From Acidobacteriota bacterium (GTDB lineage Bacteria > Acidobacteriota > Blastocatellia > Pyrinomonadales > Pyrinomonadaceae): a stretch of 20,399 bases of DNA. Shown here in pieces: positions 8,301 through 15,205 of the stretch (positions within the stretch are counted from its first letter, which is position 1; each line of letters opens with the position of its first letter). The stretch lies in assembly GCA_023436495.1 (NCBI GenBank), contig JAEZIT010000050.1:1-20399 (forward strand). Reading direction: 5' to 3'. The position numbers were made by a program, and so were the translations under genes. The notes under the pieces were generated by a model. That model saw only the letters and a program-made list of their open reading frames with translations, searched no databases and was not told the DNA's origin.

Positions 8301-9105
8301 CGATTATCACGGCGGAAGCATTTCGTTCCGTCAGCGTCTCGGCGAATCAGTTACCTATGACCTGAACTACACGTTCTCGAAATCGATGGACGATGCGTCC
8401 GGCCTGCAGACTAGCGGTGCTTACGGGACGGCTTTCATTCTGAATGCACTGCGTCAGCGTGACAATTACTCGCTGTCGGATTTCGACACACGTCACATTG
8501 TCAATGCAAACGCACTCGTTCAGCTTCCGTTCGGTAAAGGACGTAAGTTCTTCAGCGACTCGAACTCATTCGTTGATGCGGTGATCGGCGGATGGCAGAT
8601 CGGTGGTGTTTACCGTTGGAACAGCGGCCAGCCGTTCAACAACTTGATCGACCTTGCGGGTTGGGCGACCAACTGGCAGATCCGGTCATCGAGCGTTCGG
8701 ACCCGTGCTATTCAGACCTCGTACACGAGGAACGGTGACGGCGGTTCGCCGAACATCTTCTCTGATTTGGAAGCTCTGCGTAAGTCGGCCCGACCGGCGA
8801 AACCGGGTGAGACCGGCGATCGCAATATCTTCCATGGCGAGCATTTTTCGCAGTTGGATATGAACCTCGGCAAGGAGTTCAGAATGCCGTGGAGCGAAGG
8901 CCACAAACTGCAGTTCCGCTGGGAAGTATTCAACGTTTTCAATATGCAGTATATGGATGAGAACAGTGCTTCAGCATTCAGCATCTCGCCGATGGATCCG
9001 TACGAAGTGGATGTGCCGTCGAGGCTGAGCGCAAACACCGGAAGAATCACCGGTATCAAGGGAATTCCGCGTCGCATGCAGTTTGTGCTTCGCTATTCCT
9101 TCTAA
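5395..9105 (+). CDS. Oar-like TonB-dependent outer-membrane receptor with carboxypeptidase-regulatory domain
   Basis: 1236 residues, ATG preceded by AGGAGG. Residues 1-29 form a Sec signal peptide ending AMA|Q. Residues about 33-118 are a carboxypeptidase-regulatory-like beta-sandwich (ITGTVTDAQGATVPGATV, GAYNFPGIPPGSYTVE). The plug follows (about 125-250, including LPTDSRNINTLLSLQPGV and ITLDGIDVNDQ, SLLTKSGSNDFRG). The rest is a long beta-barrel with many Tyr/Phe/Asn-rich strands, ending in Arg-Tyr-Ser-Phe, the terminal Phe expected by the BAM machinery. This architecture is common and highly paralogous in Acidobacteriota. The substrate is usually unknown; carbohydrate or peptide import, or adhesion as for Myxococcus Oar, are possibilities. 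No partner SusD-like gene or other transport gene is adjacent, and the gene is isolated between a long leader and its own terminator. Confidence 0.93.
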   Translation: MKFSFVKAKVFVAAFALIFSVFAAGNAMAQTDTSTITGTVTDAQGATVPGATVKITNAERAFTRTMQSSENGAYNFPGIPPGSYTVETEKAGFKKSVLTNVQAPIANVANINVVLEIGDVSEIVTVSGETIDSIVNTQDATIGNNFQTRQIQQLPTDSRNINTLLSLQPGVTQQGYVNGGRSDQANITLDGIDVNDQQQGPAFFSVLRPLAEATEEFRVVTTNANADQGRSSGAQISLLTKSGSNDFRGAAFWLPRRTFGSANNFFNNAAGEDRPNLNRDVFGGAIGGPIVKNKLFFFYAYEGWRESLEQSVVRTVPLPSLGQGIVNGTRTLPGTTTRVPFTISPTEFNALYPAVGQNPIALAALAAAAARYPSNSPDAGDGLNTGGYRFNAPTKYQQNTHILRFDWMINNNQTLFFRGNKQHDVFDNVPAFPDTPAAQDWDHNTGVAVGHTWTLATNKVNNFRYGLTRQAFTVGGDASENATTFRFVFSPLNYAYGLSRVTPIHNITDDFTWIKGNHTIQFGGNVRIIRNKRVDLGSGFDQAVVNPSYYANSGRSLLTPLTGAYPGVATNNLDLQAAVAAVIGRLSQYTANFNYDIDGNVLTAGTPIIREFATEEYDVYAQDSWKIRPNLTLNMGLRYALSRPVYETQGYQVRPSIPLGDYFDTRQRMAAAGVPYNDTLDFELAGPKNNKPGFYKMDTNNWQPRVSAAWSPDFKSGPFAWLFGKENESVFRGGFSITNDYFGQQLAVQFNGLSTLGFLTSDTIAPNTFNVTSNPAPLFTGFGQQVSNLPGMAPLVNRFQTPADEDTRIEMSLDSTLKSPINYQWNFTYGRKLPKGMYIEASYVGRKARNLLAQRDIMAFNNLVDPVSGMDWYTAAGMIHDYFYNGTPISSIPAIPYFENLFPGLAGAFGRANSTQAVMDINRDYAYGDWTYLQYALDDDYWTGNGEWSNLFIQPQYAAFSAFSTIGKSDYHGGSISFRQRLGESVTYDLNYTFSKSMDDASGLQTSGAYGTAFILNALRQRDNYSLSDFDTRHIVNANALVQLPFGKGRKFFSDSNSFVDAVIGGWQIGGVYRWNSGQPFNNLIDLAGWATNWQIRSSSVRTRAIQTSYTRNGDGGSPNIFSDLEALRKSARPAKPGETGDRNIFHGEHFSQLDMNLGKEFRMPWSEGHKLQFRWEVFNVFNMQYMDENSASAFSISPMDPYEVDVPSRLSANTGRITGIKGIPRRMQFVLRYSF

Positions 9106-9128
9106 ACTCTGATCAATATGATCGATGC

Positions 9129-9156
9129 GGCCGGGGCTTTACGCTCCGGCCTTTTT
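9129..9156 (+). terminator. Intrinsic terminator after the Oar-like receptor
   Basis: GGCCGGGGC and GCTCCGGCC form a 9-bp stem with one G-U pair around a TTTAC loop, followed at once by a T-rich run (CTTTTTATTT in the DNA). It begins about 24 bases after the receptor stop. It lacks a T-run on the other strand, so it serves only plus-strand transcription. Confidence 0.85.
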
Positions 9157-9166
9157 ATTTTGGAAT

Positions 9167-9823
9167 TCAGCGTGCACCGAAGGAGTCGTTGCCCGTAATG
9201 TCGGCCAGGTGGCGCGTGTCGTTGAGGGCAAGTACGCGAACATTGCGTGGGCCGCGGATCTCGAAGCGGTTGATGCCGCAGTTGGACGTTACGAGCCACG
9301 GCGTCTGTTTCGTGTCGCGATGGATCGCTCCGATTAGGTGGAGCGTCATGAAGCAGATGGCGCCGGTGTGCGAGAAAATGGCGATCTTCTCGCCCTGATG
9401 TGCACGCAGGATAATGCGGAGTTCGCCTGTAACGCGGCGTAGAAGATGACGGTAGCTCTCGCCTTTTGTGATGACATGGTGAATATTGCGGTTGACGAGC
9501 GCGTAATAATCCTTGGGATATTCGGCTTTCGATTCGTCAAAGGTGAGGCCTTCGAGCACGCCTACGTGGCGTTCTCGAAATGCCGGCGTCGAAACGATCG
9601 GAATATTCAATAGGTCAGCAAGCGGCTGTGCGGTCTGTACCGCGCGTGAGAGATCACTGGAATAAATTGCCTGGATGCCCTCTTTGGCGAGGATCTTTGC
9701 GGTGATGCGAGCCTGCTCTTCGCCAAGCGGCGAAAGCGGCGTTGGGCCGTGGCCGCCAAACCGCCCTTCGGCATTGCCGGCGGATTGGCCGTGTCGTACG
9801 AGGTAGAGGCGAGTCACACGCAT
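9167..9823 (-). CDS. Histidine phosphatase superfamily protein (phosphoglycerate-mutase-like)
   Basis: 218 residues, ATG at 9823. The catalytic signature LVRHGQS is at residues 8-14 with nucleophile His11 and Arg10; the phosphate pocket is completed by Arg60 (SSDLSRA), the proton donor Glu84 (FRERHVG) and His152 (FSHTG). This is the usual layout of cofactor-dependent mutase/phosphatases such as CobC, PhoE and GpmB, which cannot be told apart by motif alone. It is the last gene of the minus-strand cluster, 85 bases downstream of prfA, where many bacteria have prmC (the RF glutamine methyltransferase). There is no link in sequence to that function. No Shine-Dalgarno is visible. Substrate unknown. 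Confidence 0.9.
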   Translation of the reverse strand: MRVTRLYLVRHGQSAGNAEGRFGGHGPTPLSPLGEEQARITAKILAKEGIQAIYSSDLSRAVQTAQPLADLLNIPIVSTPAFRERHVGVLEGLTFDESKAEYPKDYYALVNRNIHHVITKGESYRHLLRRVTGELRIILRAHQGEKIAIFSHTGAICFMTLHLIGAIHRDTKQTPWLVTSNCGINRFEIRGPRNVRVLALNDTRHLADITGNDSFGAR

Positions 9824-9908
9824 CAGTCGATAAGTTTCAGGTTTTAACTGGCAAATTTCAAGTTGCGAAGAACAAGATCAGAACAGCGGGCGTTCATACC
9901 ACCGCGGA

Positions 9909-10985
9909 TTATGAGACAGCCGCTTCTGATTCTAGTTTTTCCGCCTGGAAATGGGTCGTCAGGGCGTCGATGAATTCGTCGATCTGACCCTCCATAACAA
10001 GGTCGAGCTGGTGTACGGTCAGGCCGATGCGGTGGTCGGTAACGCGGTTTTCCTTGAAGTTATAAGTACGGATCTTTTCGGAACGGTCGCCGCTGCCGAC
10101 CATGGATTTCCGTTCGGCGGAAAGCGCGTCGTGCTGCTTCTGCTCTTCAATCTCCTGCAGGCGCGCTCGAAGTACGCGCATTGCCTTCTCCCGGTTCTTG
10201 ATCTGCGATTTTTCGTCCTGCATCGAAACAACGAGCCCGGTAGGAAGATGGGTGATGCGCACTGCCGAATACGTAGTGTTCACCGATTGCCCGCCCGGGC
10301 CGGAGGAACAGAATGTGTCAACGCGGAGGTCGTTCTGGTTGATCTGTATATCTACCTCTTCGGCTTCGGGAAGGACGGCGACGGTGATAGCGGACGTATG
10401 GATGCGGCCTTGCGTTTCGGTCTGCGGAACACGCTGGACACGATGCACGCCGGATTCGTACCGCATCTTCGAATAAACACGGTCGCCTTCGATGACGGCC
10501 ACGGCGTCCTTGATGCCGCCGACGCCGGTATCCGACGCCTCCATTATCTCCATTTTCCAGCCTTGGCGCTCGGCATAACGAGCATACATGCGGAGAATTT
10601 CAGCGGCAAACAGCGTCGCCTCATCGCCGCCCGTGCCCGCGCGGATCTCAAGAATTACGTTCTTCTCGTCGTTCGGGTCTTTCGGCAGGAGCAGGACCTT
10701 CATCTCTTCTTCGGCGGCGGGAAGTTTCGCTTCGATCTCTTCCACCTCTGCCCAAGCCATTTCGCGCATTTCTTCGTCGTCGGCGGATTCGGCGAGGGAT
10801 CTGGCTCCTTTCAGGTCTTCCTGCAGCTTTTTGACCTCGCGATACTTTTCGACGATCTCGCCGAGGCTGCGGTGCTGTTTCATCAGCTTCGCATACGCTG
10901 ACATGTCCTGCATGAATTCCGGCGAGGAGATCTGAGCGGTCAGCTCTTCGTAGCTTTTCTCGATTTGTGCAAGTTTCTCTAACAT
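9909..10985 (-). CDS. prfA: Peptide chain release factor 1
   Basis: 358 residues from the ATG at 10985, the family's usual length. A longer TTG start at 11015 is possible but would add an atypical N-terminal extension. The stop-codon recognition tripeptide is PQT at 187-189, in the conserved context HRVQRVPQTETQGRIHTS. The peptidyl-hydrolysis motif GGQ is at 231-233 in SSGPGGQSVNTT. RF1 reads UAA and UAG at the ribosomal A site and triggers release of the finished chain. RF1 rather than RF2 is supported by the PxT type motif (RF2 has SPF). It lies downstream of the DUF1385 gene with about 80 bases between them, and rpmE is further upstream; rpmE, DUF1385 and prfA also occur together in many other bacteria. 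Confidence 0.97.
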   Translation of the reverse strand: MLEKLAQIEKSYEELTAQISSPEFMQDMSAYAKLMKQHRSLGEIVEKYREVKKLQEDLKGARSLAESADDEEMREMAWAEVEEIEAKLPAAEEEMKVLLLPKDPNDEKNVILEIRAGTGGDEATLFAAEILRMYARYAERQGWKMEIMEASDTGVGGIKDAVAVIEGDRVYSKMRYESGVHRVQRVPQTETQGRIHTSAITVAVLPEAEEVDIQINQNDLRVDTFCSSGPGGQSVNTTYSAVRITHLPTGLVVSMQDEKSQIKNREKAMRVLRARLQEIEEQKQHDALSAERKSMVGSGDRSEKIRTYNFKENRVTDHRIGLTVHQLDLVMEGQIDEFIDALTTHFQAEKLESEAAVS

Positions 10986-11065
10986 ATATTTATTGCCACG
11001 AATAACCCAAATCAATGAAAAAGGACCAAAGGGGTGTTATACGTGTACTTCGCGAATGACCTTTA

Positions 11066-12151
11066 TTAAGCCGCTTGTGGCTCTAATTTCAACGATTCGT
11101 CCAGAGCCTTGATCGCGACTTCGAGCTGTTCGGCGTCGGGTTCCTGCGTCGTGATGTTCTGGAGCCAAATGCCGGGCAGCGTCATGAACTTGAATATGGC
11201 GCCGGATTCCTTCTTGGCGGCATAGCGGATCACCTCGTAAGAGAGACCCGCGACGAGCGGCATTAGGGCGATGCGTACGACGAGATTGAGCCACATGGCG
11301 TCGAATTTGATCACCGAAAACAGAACGATGGCGACGAGCATCACGACCATTAGGAACGAAGTCCCGCATCGCGGGTGCTGACGTTTTTGGGTGCGTGCGT
11401 TGTCGACATTGAGTTCAAGGCCCTTTTCCCACGTAAAAACGGTTTTGTGTTCGGCTCCGTGGTATTCAAATACACGACGGATGTCGCGAAGGAACGACAT
11501 CGTGAAGATCATCACCACGAAAAAGAGCATTCGGCTAAGTCCGTCGATCAGGTTAAACGCGACCCATGAATGGGGCTTGATCTCCCAAATATAGGCTTTT
11601 ATGGTTTCCCACCAGCCGGCAGCCGCCGCGAAAACGGGAGCTTCCGCCCAGCCGAGCGCGATGAATAAGACATTTGTCAGCAATAGCGGAGCGACAATGA
11701 AAAGCAAAACGTTGAAAGCGAGAGCAAAGATTATCGAACCGACGGCGCTTGCAGACTGCGAAACGCTTTTTGCTTTGGCCTGCTCGGGCATTACGACCTT
11801 GACGGGAGCTTTGGTGAAATTTTCGTCCGCGGTTCCTTCGGCTAGCACGGGTTGGGTCTCGATGGCTTTCGCCTTTTCGAGCTCTTCCTGGGCTTTGGCG
11901 TCCTCTTCGTAAATGCGTGCGGAAAAATTCAGGGCCTTGACGCCGAGCAGCATCGATTGGATCAGCGTCGCGCCGCCGCGTAGCACCGGCCAACCGAGCC
12001 ATTTGTATTTATCGCTCCACTTGGGAAGCGTCTCGGCCGTATGGACGATCGAGCCGTCCGACCGGCGGCACGCGATAGCATATGCCGACGGCGTGCGCAT
12101 CATAACGCCTTCCATTACGGCCTGGCCGCCGACGATCAGATCGCGTTCCAT
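11066..12151 (-). CDS. DUF1385 (YqhQ-like) membrane protein
   Basis: 361 residues, ATG at 12151. The family hallmarks are clear: GGQAVMEGVMMR at 8-19, EYHGAEHKTVFTWE around 229-242 and HPRCGTSF at 259-266. Hydrophobic segments fit membrane spans at about 137-165, 205-222, 265-282 and 288-305. A charged, Ala/Glu/Lys-rich insertion at about 82-132 separates the N-terminal motif from the first span and makes the protein longer than typical relatives. The function of the family is not established; metal-like His/Cys/Glu motifs suggest an enzyme or binding site at the membrane. Its place just before prfA is seen widely and may be only an operon habit. Confidence 0.93.
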   Translation of the reverse strand: MERDLIVGGQAVMEGVMMRTPSAYAIACRRSDGSIVHTAETLPKWSDKYKWLGWPVLRGGATLIQSMLLGVKALNFSARIYEEDAKAQEELEKAKAIETQPVLAEGTADENFTKAPVKVVMPEQAKAKSVSQSASAVGSIIFALAFNVLLFIVAPLLLTNVLFIALGWAEAPVFAAAAGWWETIKAYIWEIKPHSWVAFNLIDGLSRMLFFVVMIFTMSFLRDIRRVFEYHGAEHKTVFTWEKGLELNVDNARTQKRQHPRCGTSFLMVVMLVAIVLFSVIKFDAMWLNLVVRIALMPLVAGLSYEVIRYAAKKESGAIFKFMTLPGIWLQNITTQEPDAEQLEVAIKALDESLKLEPQAA

Positions 12152-12234
12152 GGCAAAAACAGTATGAAGCAGCCGGAGTCTTCGGGACGGTCGTTAATTT
12201 TTCATATCAGGTTATAAGGCGGCTGCCGATCGGG

Positions 12235-12780
12235 TCAATTGGCGGTAACCGGCCCGCTTTTATTATCTTTCGGCTTAGATGCCGATCCACCGTCGATCAG
12301 AACGCTGAAATGTCCATTGCGTTCGAGATAGCATTTTTTGACTTTCGAAAGATCGTCTACGCCCTGCTGGCGTAGTTGGCTGAGCAGTTCGTCTTCGGCG
12401 ATCATTTCGCGGTCGAGGTGTTCCTTTATGACCTTGCCATTGTCCACCAGCAAAAGCTCCTTAGGTGCGAGCAAGCGATCGAAGAACGGAGATCTGAATC
12501 CGAGCCAATCGAAGAGGTAATCCCAAAGCACGATAGTGGCGATCAGGATCATCGCTTCTGTGACCGACTTTGAATCGCCTGACATGCCGTTCTGTGCGGC
12601 ATCTGCAATGACGACAATGACCAGCATATCGGCAATGCCGACGGCGCCTGCCTGGCGGCGGAATATCCTCAGGAGAGCGAACATCCCAAGGTACATCAGA
12701 CTGCCCCTAATTATCACCTCCACCACTGATTCAGTGGGGACGAACATCGAATGCCAGTCGATAATCAGGATCGGGTCCAT
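12235..12780 (-). CDS. DUF421 / YetF-family membrane protein
   Basis: 181 residues, ATG at 12780. The N-terminal part has hydrophobic spans at about 18-38, 47-62 and 74-93 around the family pattern LLRIFRRQAGAVGIADMLVIVVIADA. The C-terminal soluble domain (about 105-162) has the YetF signature: ELLLVDNGKVIKEHLDREMI, then LLSQLRQQGVDDLSKVKKCYLE and GHFSVL. The last 20 residues are a polar tail. YetF-like proteins are inner-membrane proteins of unknown molecular function. The gene follows rpmE after 149 bases and precedes the DUF1385 gene by 83. A 14-bp palindrome lies just before its start codon. No Shine-Dalgarno is visible. Confidence 0.88.
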   Translation of the reverse strand: MDPILIIDWHSMFVPTESVVEVIIRGSLMYLGMFALLRIFRRQAGAVGIADMLVIVVIADAAQNGMSGDSKSVTEAMILIATIVLWDYLFDWLGFRSPFFDRLLAPKELLLVDNGKVIKEHLDREMIAEDELLSQLRQQGVDDLSKVKKCYLERNGHFSVLIDGGSASKPKDNKSGPVTAN

Positions 12781-12796
12781 TCTGTTTTAAAGAACT

Positions 12797-12810
12797 AAAC
12801 GCCGGCGTTT
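12797..12810. promoter_or_regulatory. 14-bp perfect palindrome before the DUF421 gene
   Basis: AAACGCCGGCGTTT is fully self-complementary and lies 16 bases before the ATG of the DUF421 gene. A related but imperfect copy (GCGTCGGCGTTT) occurs at about 12865-12876. It could be an operator for the downstream gene or part of an rpmE read-through control. On the plus strand it is followed by a short T-run, but no plus-strand gene ends there. Confidence 0.35.
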
Positions 12811-12929
12811 TCTTTACCTTTCGCGGGCATATGAGTTCACACCCGTAGCGAACGGCGCCAAAAAGCGTCGGCGTTTGATTTTTCGTGTGCTAATGTCGGT
12901 TAACGATCGGTTCCACAATCAAAAAACGA

Positions 12930-13151
12930 CTATTTTTCGGCCTGTGCCGCGCCGCGGGCATAACGCTTGTTGAAGCGGTCAACACGCCCGGCGGTATCTA
13001 CAAGCTTCTGTTTGCCGGTGAAGAACGGATGGCATTCAGAACAAATCTCGACGTGAAGGTCTTCGCCAAGCGTCGAACGCGTCTTAAAAGTGCTGCCGCA
13101 CGCACAAACAACGTTAATTTCCTGATAATTCGGATGAATTTCCTGTTTCAT
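12930..13151 (-). CDS. rpmE: 50S ribosomal protein L31, zinc-binding type
   Basis: 73 residues from ATG 13151 (MKQEIHPNYQ, the classic L31 start); an upstream TTG at 13178 in the same frame is less likely. Four cysteines fit the zinc-binding C+ form: Cys16 and Cys18 (VCACGS) and Cys37/Cys40 (ICSECHPFFTGK). The conserved HPFFTGKQKLVDTAGRVDRFNKRY block is complete. L31 sits at the central protuberance and helps bridge the two ribosomal subunits. Zinc-type L31 is often replaced by a zinc-free paralogue under zinc limitation; none is seen here. A good promoter lies 41 bases upstream. Confidence 0.96.
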   Translation of the reverse strand: MKQEIHPNYQEINVVCACGSTFKTRSTLGEDLHVEICSECHPFFTGKQKLVDTAGRVDRFNKRYARGAAQAEK

Positions 13152-13191
13152 TGCTTTTATGTCCCCAATTTGCCTCAAAAGACAAATAATA

Positions 13192-13221
13192 ATAATAGCT
13201 CAAGGTTTCCGGGGGCGTCAA
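13192..13221 (-). promoter_or_regulatory. Sigma-70-like promoter of rpmE
   Basis: On the minus strand, TTGACG (13216-13221), an 18-bp spacer, then TATTAT (13192-13197). Transcription would start near 13185, giving a leader of about 35 bases before the rpmE ATG. Confidence 0.6.
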
Positions 13222-13400
13222 GGGATGCACGCCGTAGCGAGAAGAGGAGCGATAGGGGCGCTATTACTGTTTATTCGCCGGTGAGCCCGTTCATTTCGTA
13301 CTCATTATATGTCTTTATATTAGTGCGAGCTTATATTAACGCGGTGTCTAGCGGTTGAATACCATAACCGCATTAGAAAGAGCGGAGGCAAACCCTCGGC
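13222..13400. other. Core of the rpmE / secreted-protein divergent intergenic region
   Basis: The whole gap 13152-13488 is 337 bases. Besides the two promoters and hairpins listed separately, this part holds an AT-rich stretch with a repeated TTATATTA (13315-13322 and 13331-13338, 16 bp apart, each followed by a GCG). I see no tRNA, small gene or known riboswitch. Confidence 0.4.
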
Positions 13401-13430
13401 TTGACCGTAGGAGTGCCTCTCGCCTAATAT
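13401..13430 (+). promoter_or_regulatory. Sigma-70-like promoter of the 13489 gene
   Basis: TTGACC (13401-13406), an 18-bp spacer, then TAATAT (13425-13430). A start near 13437 would give a leader of about 52 bases. A GCGGAGGCA...TGCCTCTCGC inverted repeat (13382-13423, one mismatch) frames the -35 box and could be an operator. Confidence 0.6.
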
Positions 13431-13436
13431 ACTCCG

Positions 13437-13466
13437 GTGCTTCGGCACGCCTTATTCCTTCGGAAT
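13437..13466 (+). other. Tandem hairpins at the predicted 5' end of the 13489 transcript
   Basis: GTGC-TTCG-GCAC (13437-13448) would form a C(UUCG)G tetraloop hairpin, followed six bases later by ATTCC-TTC-GGAAT (13454-13466). Given the promoter at 13401-13430, the first hairpin would sit at or within a base or two of the 5' end of the RNA. Confidence 0.45.
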
Positions 13467-13488
13467 CAACACCCTAGTAATCATAAAT

Positions 13489-14031
13489 ATGACAAAGAAA
13501 TTCTTGATGGCTTTTGTTTCGGCTGTAATGGCCGTGTGTGCGGTCCAGTTCGCGGTTGCACAGGCCCCGGCGGGCTGGAAAACGTTCAGCCCCGACCATG
13601 GCAAATTTTCGGTATCGCTGCCGGCCGTTCCCACCACGGAAACCCAGAAGCTTGACGGTGCTTCGATGGCCACTTATACCTCGGACTCCGACGACGCATT
13701 TATTTCGATCTCGGAACTGGTCATCGATTCGGATGAAATGACGGATGCCGAGCGCGGAGCCCTCTTTGAAGACTACCGAAAGGGACTCACAGACGGATTC
13801 AAATCGTCATTCGAAGAATCCGGAACAAAGCTCGAGCTAAAGTTCGGCGCGAAGAAGGCGATCAATGTAGGCGTTCTTAAGGGTTTCGACCAGGAAGTTC
13901 AGCTTGGACAGTTCAAGATCAGCACGAGGCTGTTGGCGACGAAAGGCCGTGTGATCATGTTCTTCTCAATGCCGATGGCGGACCCGAATGCCTCGACAGT
14001 GATGTTCAAGTCGTTCCGATACTCCGGCTAA
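13489..14031 (+). CDS. Small secreted protein of unknown function
   Basis: 180 residues. Residues 1-25 are a clear Sec signal peptide (MTKKFLMAFVSAVMAVCAVQFAVA|QA). The mature part starts WKTFSPDHGKFSVSLPAVP, a pattern seen in many exported proteins of mixed alpha/beta fold (PsbP/DUF1795-like lipoproteins begin similarly), then alternates beta-like stretches with a charged helix (about 85-115) and ends in MFKSFRYSG. There is no lipobox, catalytic motif or repeat I recognise. It has its own promoter and structured leader. No Shine-Dalgarno precedes the ATG. Its last 26 bases overlap the convergent methyltransferase gene. A periplasmic location is inferred; the role is unknown. Confidence 0.8.
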   Translation: MTKKFLMAFVSAVMAVCAVQFAVAQAPAGWKTFSPDHGKFSVSLPAVPTTETQKLDGASMATYTSDSDDAFISISELVIDSDEMTDAERGALFEDYRKGLTDGFKSSFEESGTKLELKFGAKKAINVGVLKGFDQEVQLGQFKISTRLLATKGRVIMFFSMPMADPNASTVMFKSFRYSG

Positions 14032-15205
14032 GCTGCCTCTCAGACAGAAGCTTTTCGAGCCGCTGTTCCTCGATCCCGAAAAGTTGTTTTACAGAGCGTA
14101 TTTCGTCGTCGAATCTTTGTTGATCGGGCTGACTTGAGAGGCGCGTCCCGACGATCATATTGTTTTTGGGAGTGTGCTCGGTCGGCACGAATTCGAATAG
14201 CTTTGTCGCGTAGCCGCTGCGTTCAAGTAGGAGCGAGCGAAGTCCGTCGGTCAAGGTCTCGGCGGCGCGCTCCATCATAACGCCGTGTTTCAGAATGTCC
14301 TTGAATATAGCCGGCGATTTGATCTGCGGACGAAGCTCCTGATGACAGCACGGAGCGGCGACGATAAGTGCGGCCCCGGCCGCGATGCCCTTGAACAGGG
14401 CATCGTCGGTCGCCGTATTGCAGGCGTGTAACGCGATCAGGACATCGGCGTCCCCGATATCAAAGCTGTCGATCCTACCGTGTACGAACCTGAGACCGTC
14501 GAAGTCGCCCGCCGCTGCGATCTCGTTGCAGAGATCCACAAGTTCGCGTTTGGTGTCTACGCCCGTGACCGTGACATTGAGCCCGCGAACATTGCGGAAA
14601 TGGTCATATGCCGCAAAAGTCAGGTAACCCTTTCCCGAACCCATGTCGACTATCGATAAGCTTTCCCGTCCTTTTAGCGGCGATTTGTCGTAAAGCGACG
14701 ACAATATCTCGATAAATTTATTTATCTGTTTCCATTTGTCCTGCTGTTTATCGCGGATCTCGCCGCGATCGGTGGTGATGCCGAGTGCGCGCAGATAATA
14801 GCTTCCGGGATCGACTTGCTGTTTTTTCGCGCGGTCGTGATCGAGAGGGGGTTTTGACTTAAATGTGGGTTTCGCGACGTTCAGGCGGGCGTTCTGCTTT
14901 CTGCCGATCTCGAGCTGCAGGTCGTTCTCTGTCGTAAAGAGATGGCCGCTGAAGAAAGACGTGCCCAAAAGACTGCGGATAAGGTCAGTGCCTTCGTCAA
15001 AGGCGTAGTTTTTGACCGTGTCACGCGTGCCGCCGCGATATAGGGCAAACAGCCGGACGCCTTTTTTCGTGCGAATCAGTCGAAAGAGGATCTTTTGCAG
15101 ATGTTCATCCTCACCCTTATAATTACCTAAAGTCATTTTTACGAATGTCTCACGGGCAAGGCTATCGGCGAATGCGTCGATGAATTTTTCAGTATTCTCC
15201 AGCAT
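14006..15205 (-). CDS. Class I SAM-dependent methyltransferase, METTL25/GSTCD-like (Methyltransf_32 type)
   Basis: 399 residues from ATG 15205; a GTG at 15214 (three codons upstream) is the alternative and neither has a clear ribosome site. The SAM-binding glycine loop is VDMGSGKGYL (about 186-195), with an acidic strand-2 end GVDTKRELV (about 215-223). Next come ALHACNTATDDAL (about 258-270) and APCCHQEL (about 284-291); the LHACDTATD- and PCCH-like motifs are the signature of METTL25/GSTCD-type proteins. The N-terminal ~130 residues, rich in basic and aromatic residues, are a separate domain likely to bind nucleic acid or substrate (inference). The target is not known from sequence. The gene is head-to-head with 15228, with only 22 bases between the start codons, and tail-to-tail overlapping with 13489. 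Confidence 0.87.
   Translation of the reverse strand: MLENTEKFIDAFADSLARETFVKMTLGNYKGEDEHLQKILFRLIRTKKGVRLFALYRGGTRDTVKNYAFDEGTDLIRSLLGTSFFSGHLFTTENDLQLEIGRKQNARLNVAKPTFKSKPPLDHDRAKKQQVDPGSYYLRALGITTDRGEIRDKQQDKWKQINKFIEILSSLYDKSPLKGRESLSIVDMGSGKGYLTFAAYDHFRNVRGLNVTVTGVDTKRELVDLCNEIAAAGDFDGLRFVHGRIDSFDIGDADVLIALHACNTATDDALFKGIAAGAALIVAAPCCHQELRPQIKSPAIFKDILKHGVMMERAAETLTDGLRSLLLERSGYATKLFEFVPTEHTPKNNMIVGTRLSSQPDQQRFDDEIRSVKQLFGIEEQRLEKLLSERQLSRSIGTT

Noticed and set aside
9129..9156. Bidirectional terminator serving the histidine phosphatase gene too
   Set aside because: On the minus strand the hairpin is followed by GCATCG rather than a T-run, so it should only end plus-strand transcripts.
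9951..10901. Long plus-strand open frame of 316 codons
   Set aside because: It lies fully antisense to prfA, whose protein is unmistakable, and its translation shows no family motif. It is a by-product of codon bias.
13382..13423. Possible tRNA or riboswitch in the leader of the 13489 gene
   Set aside because: The stem GCGGAGGCA/TGCCTCTCGC lacks the cloverleaf arms and the T-loop pattern, and it overlaps the promoter, so it cannot be a transcribed leader element. An operator is the better reading.
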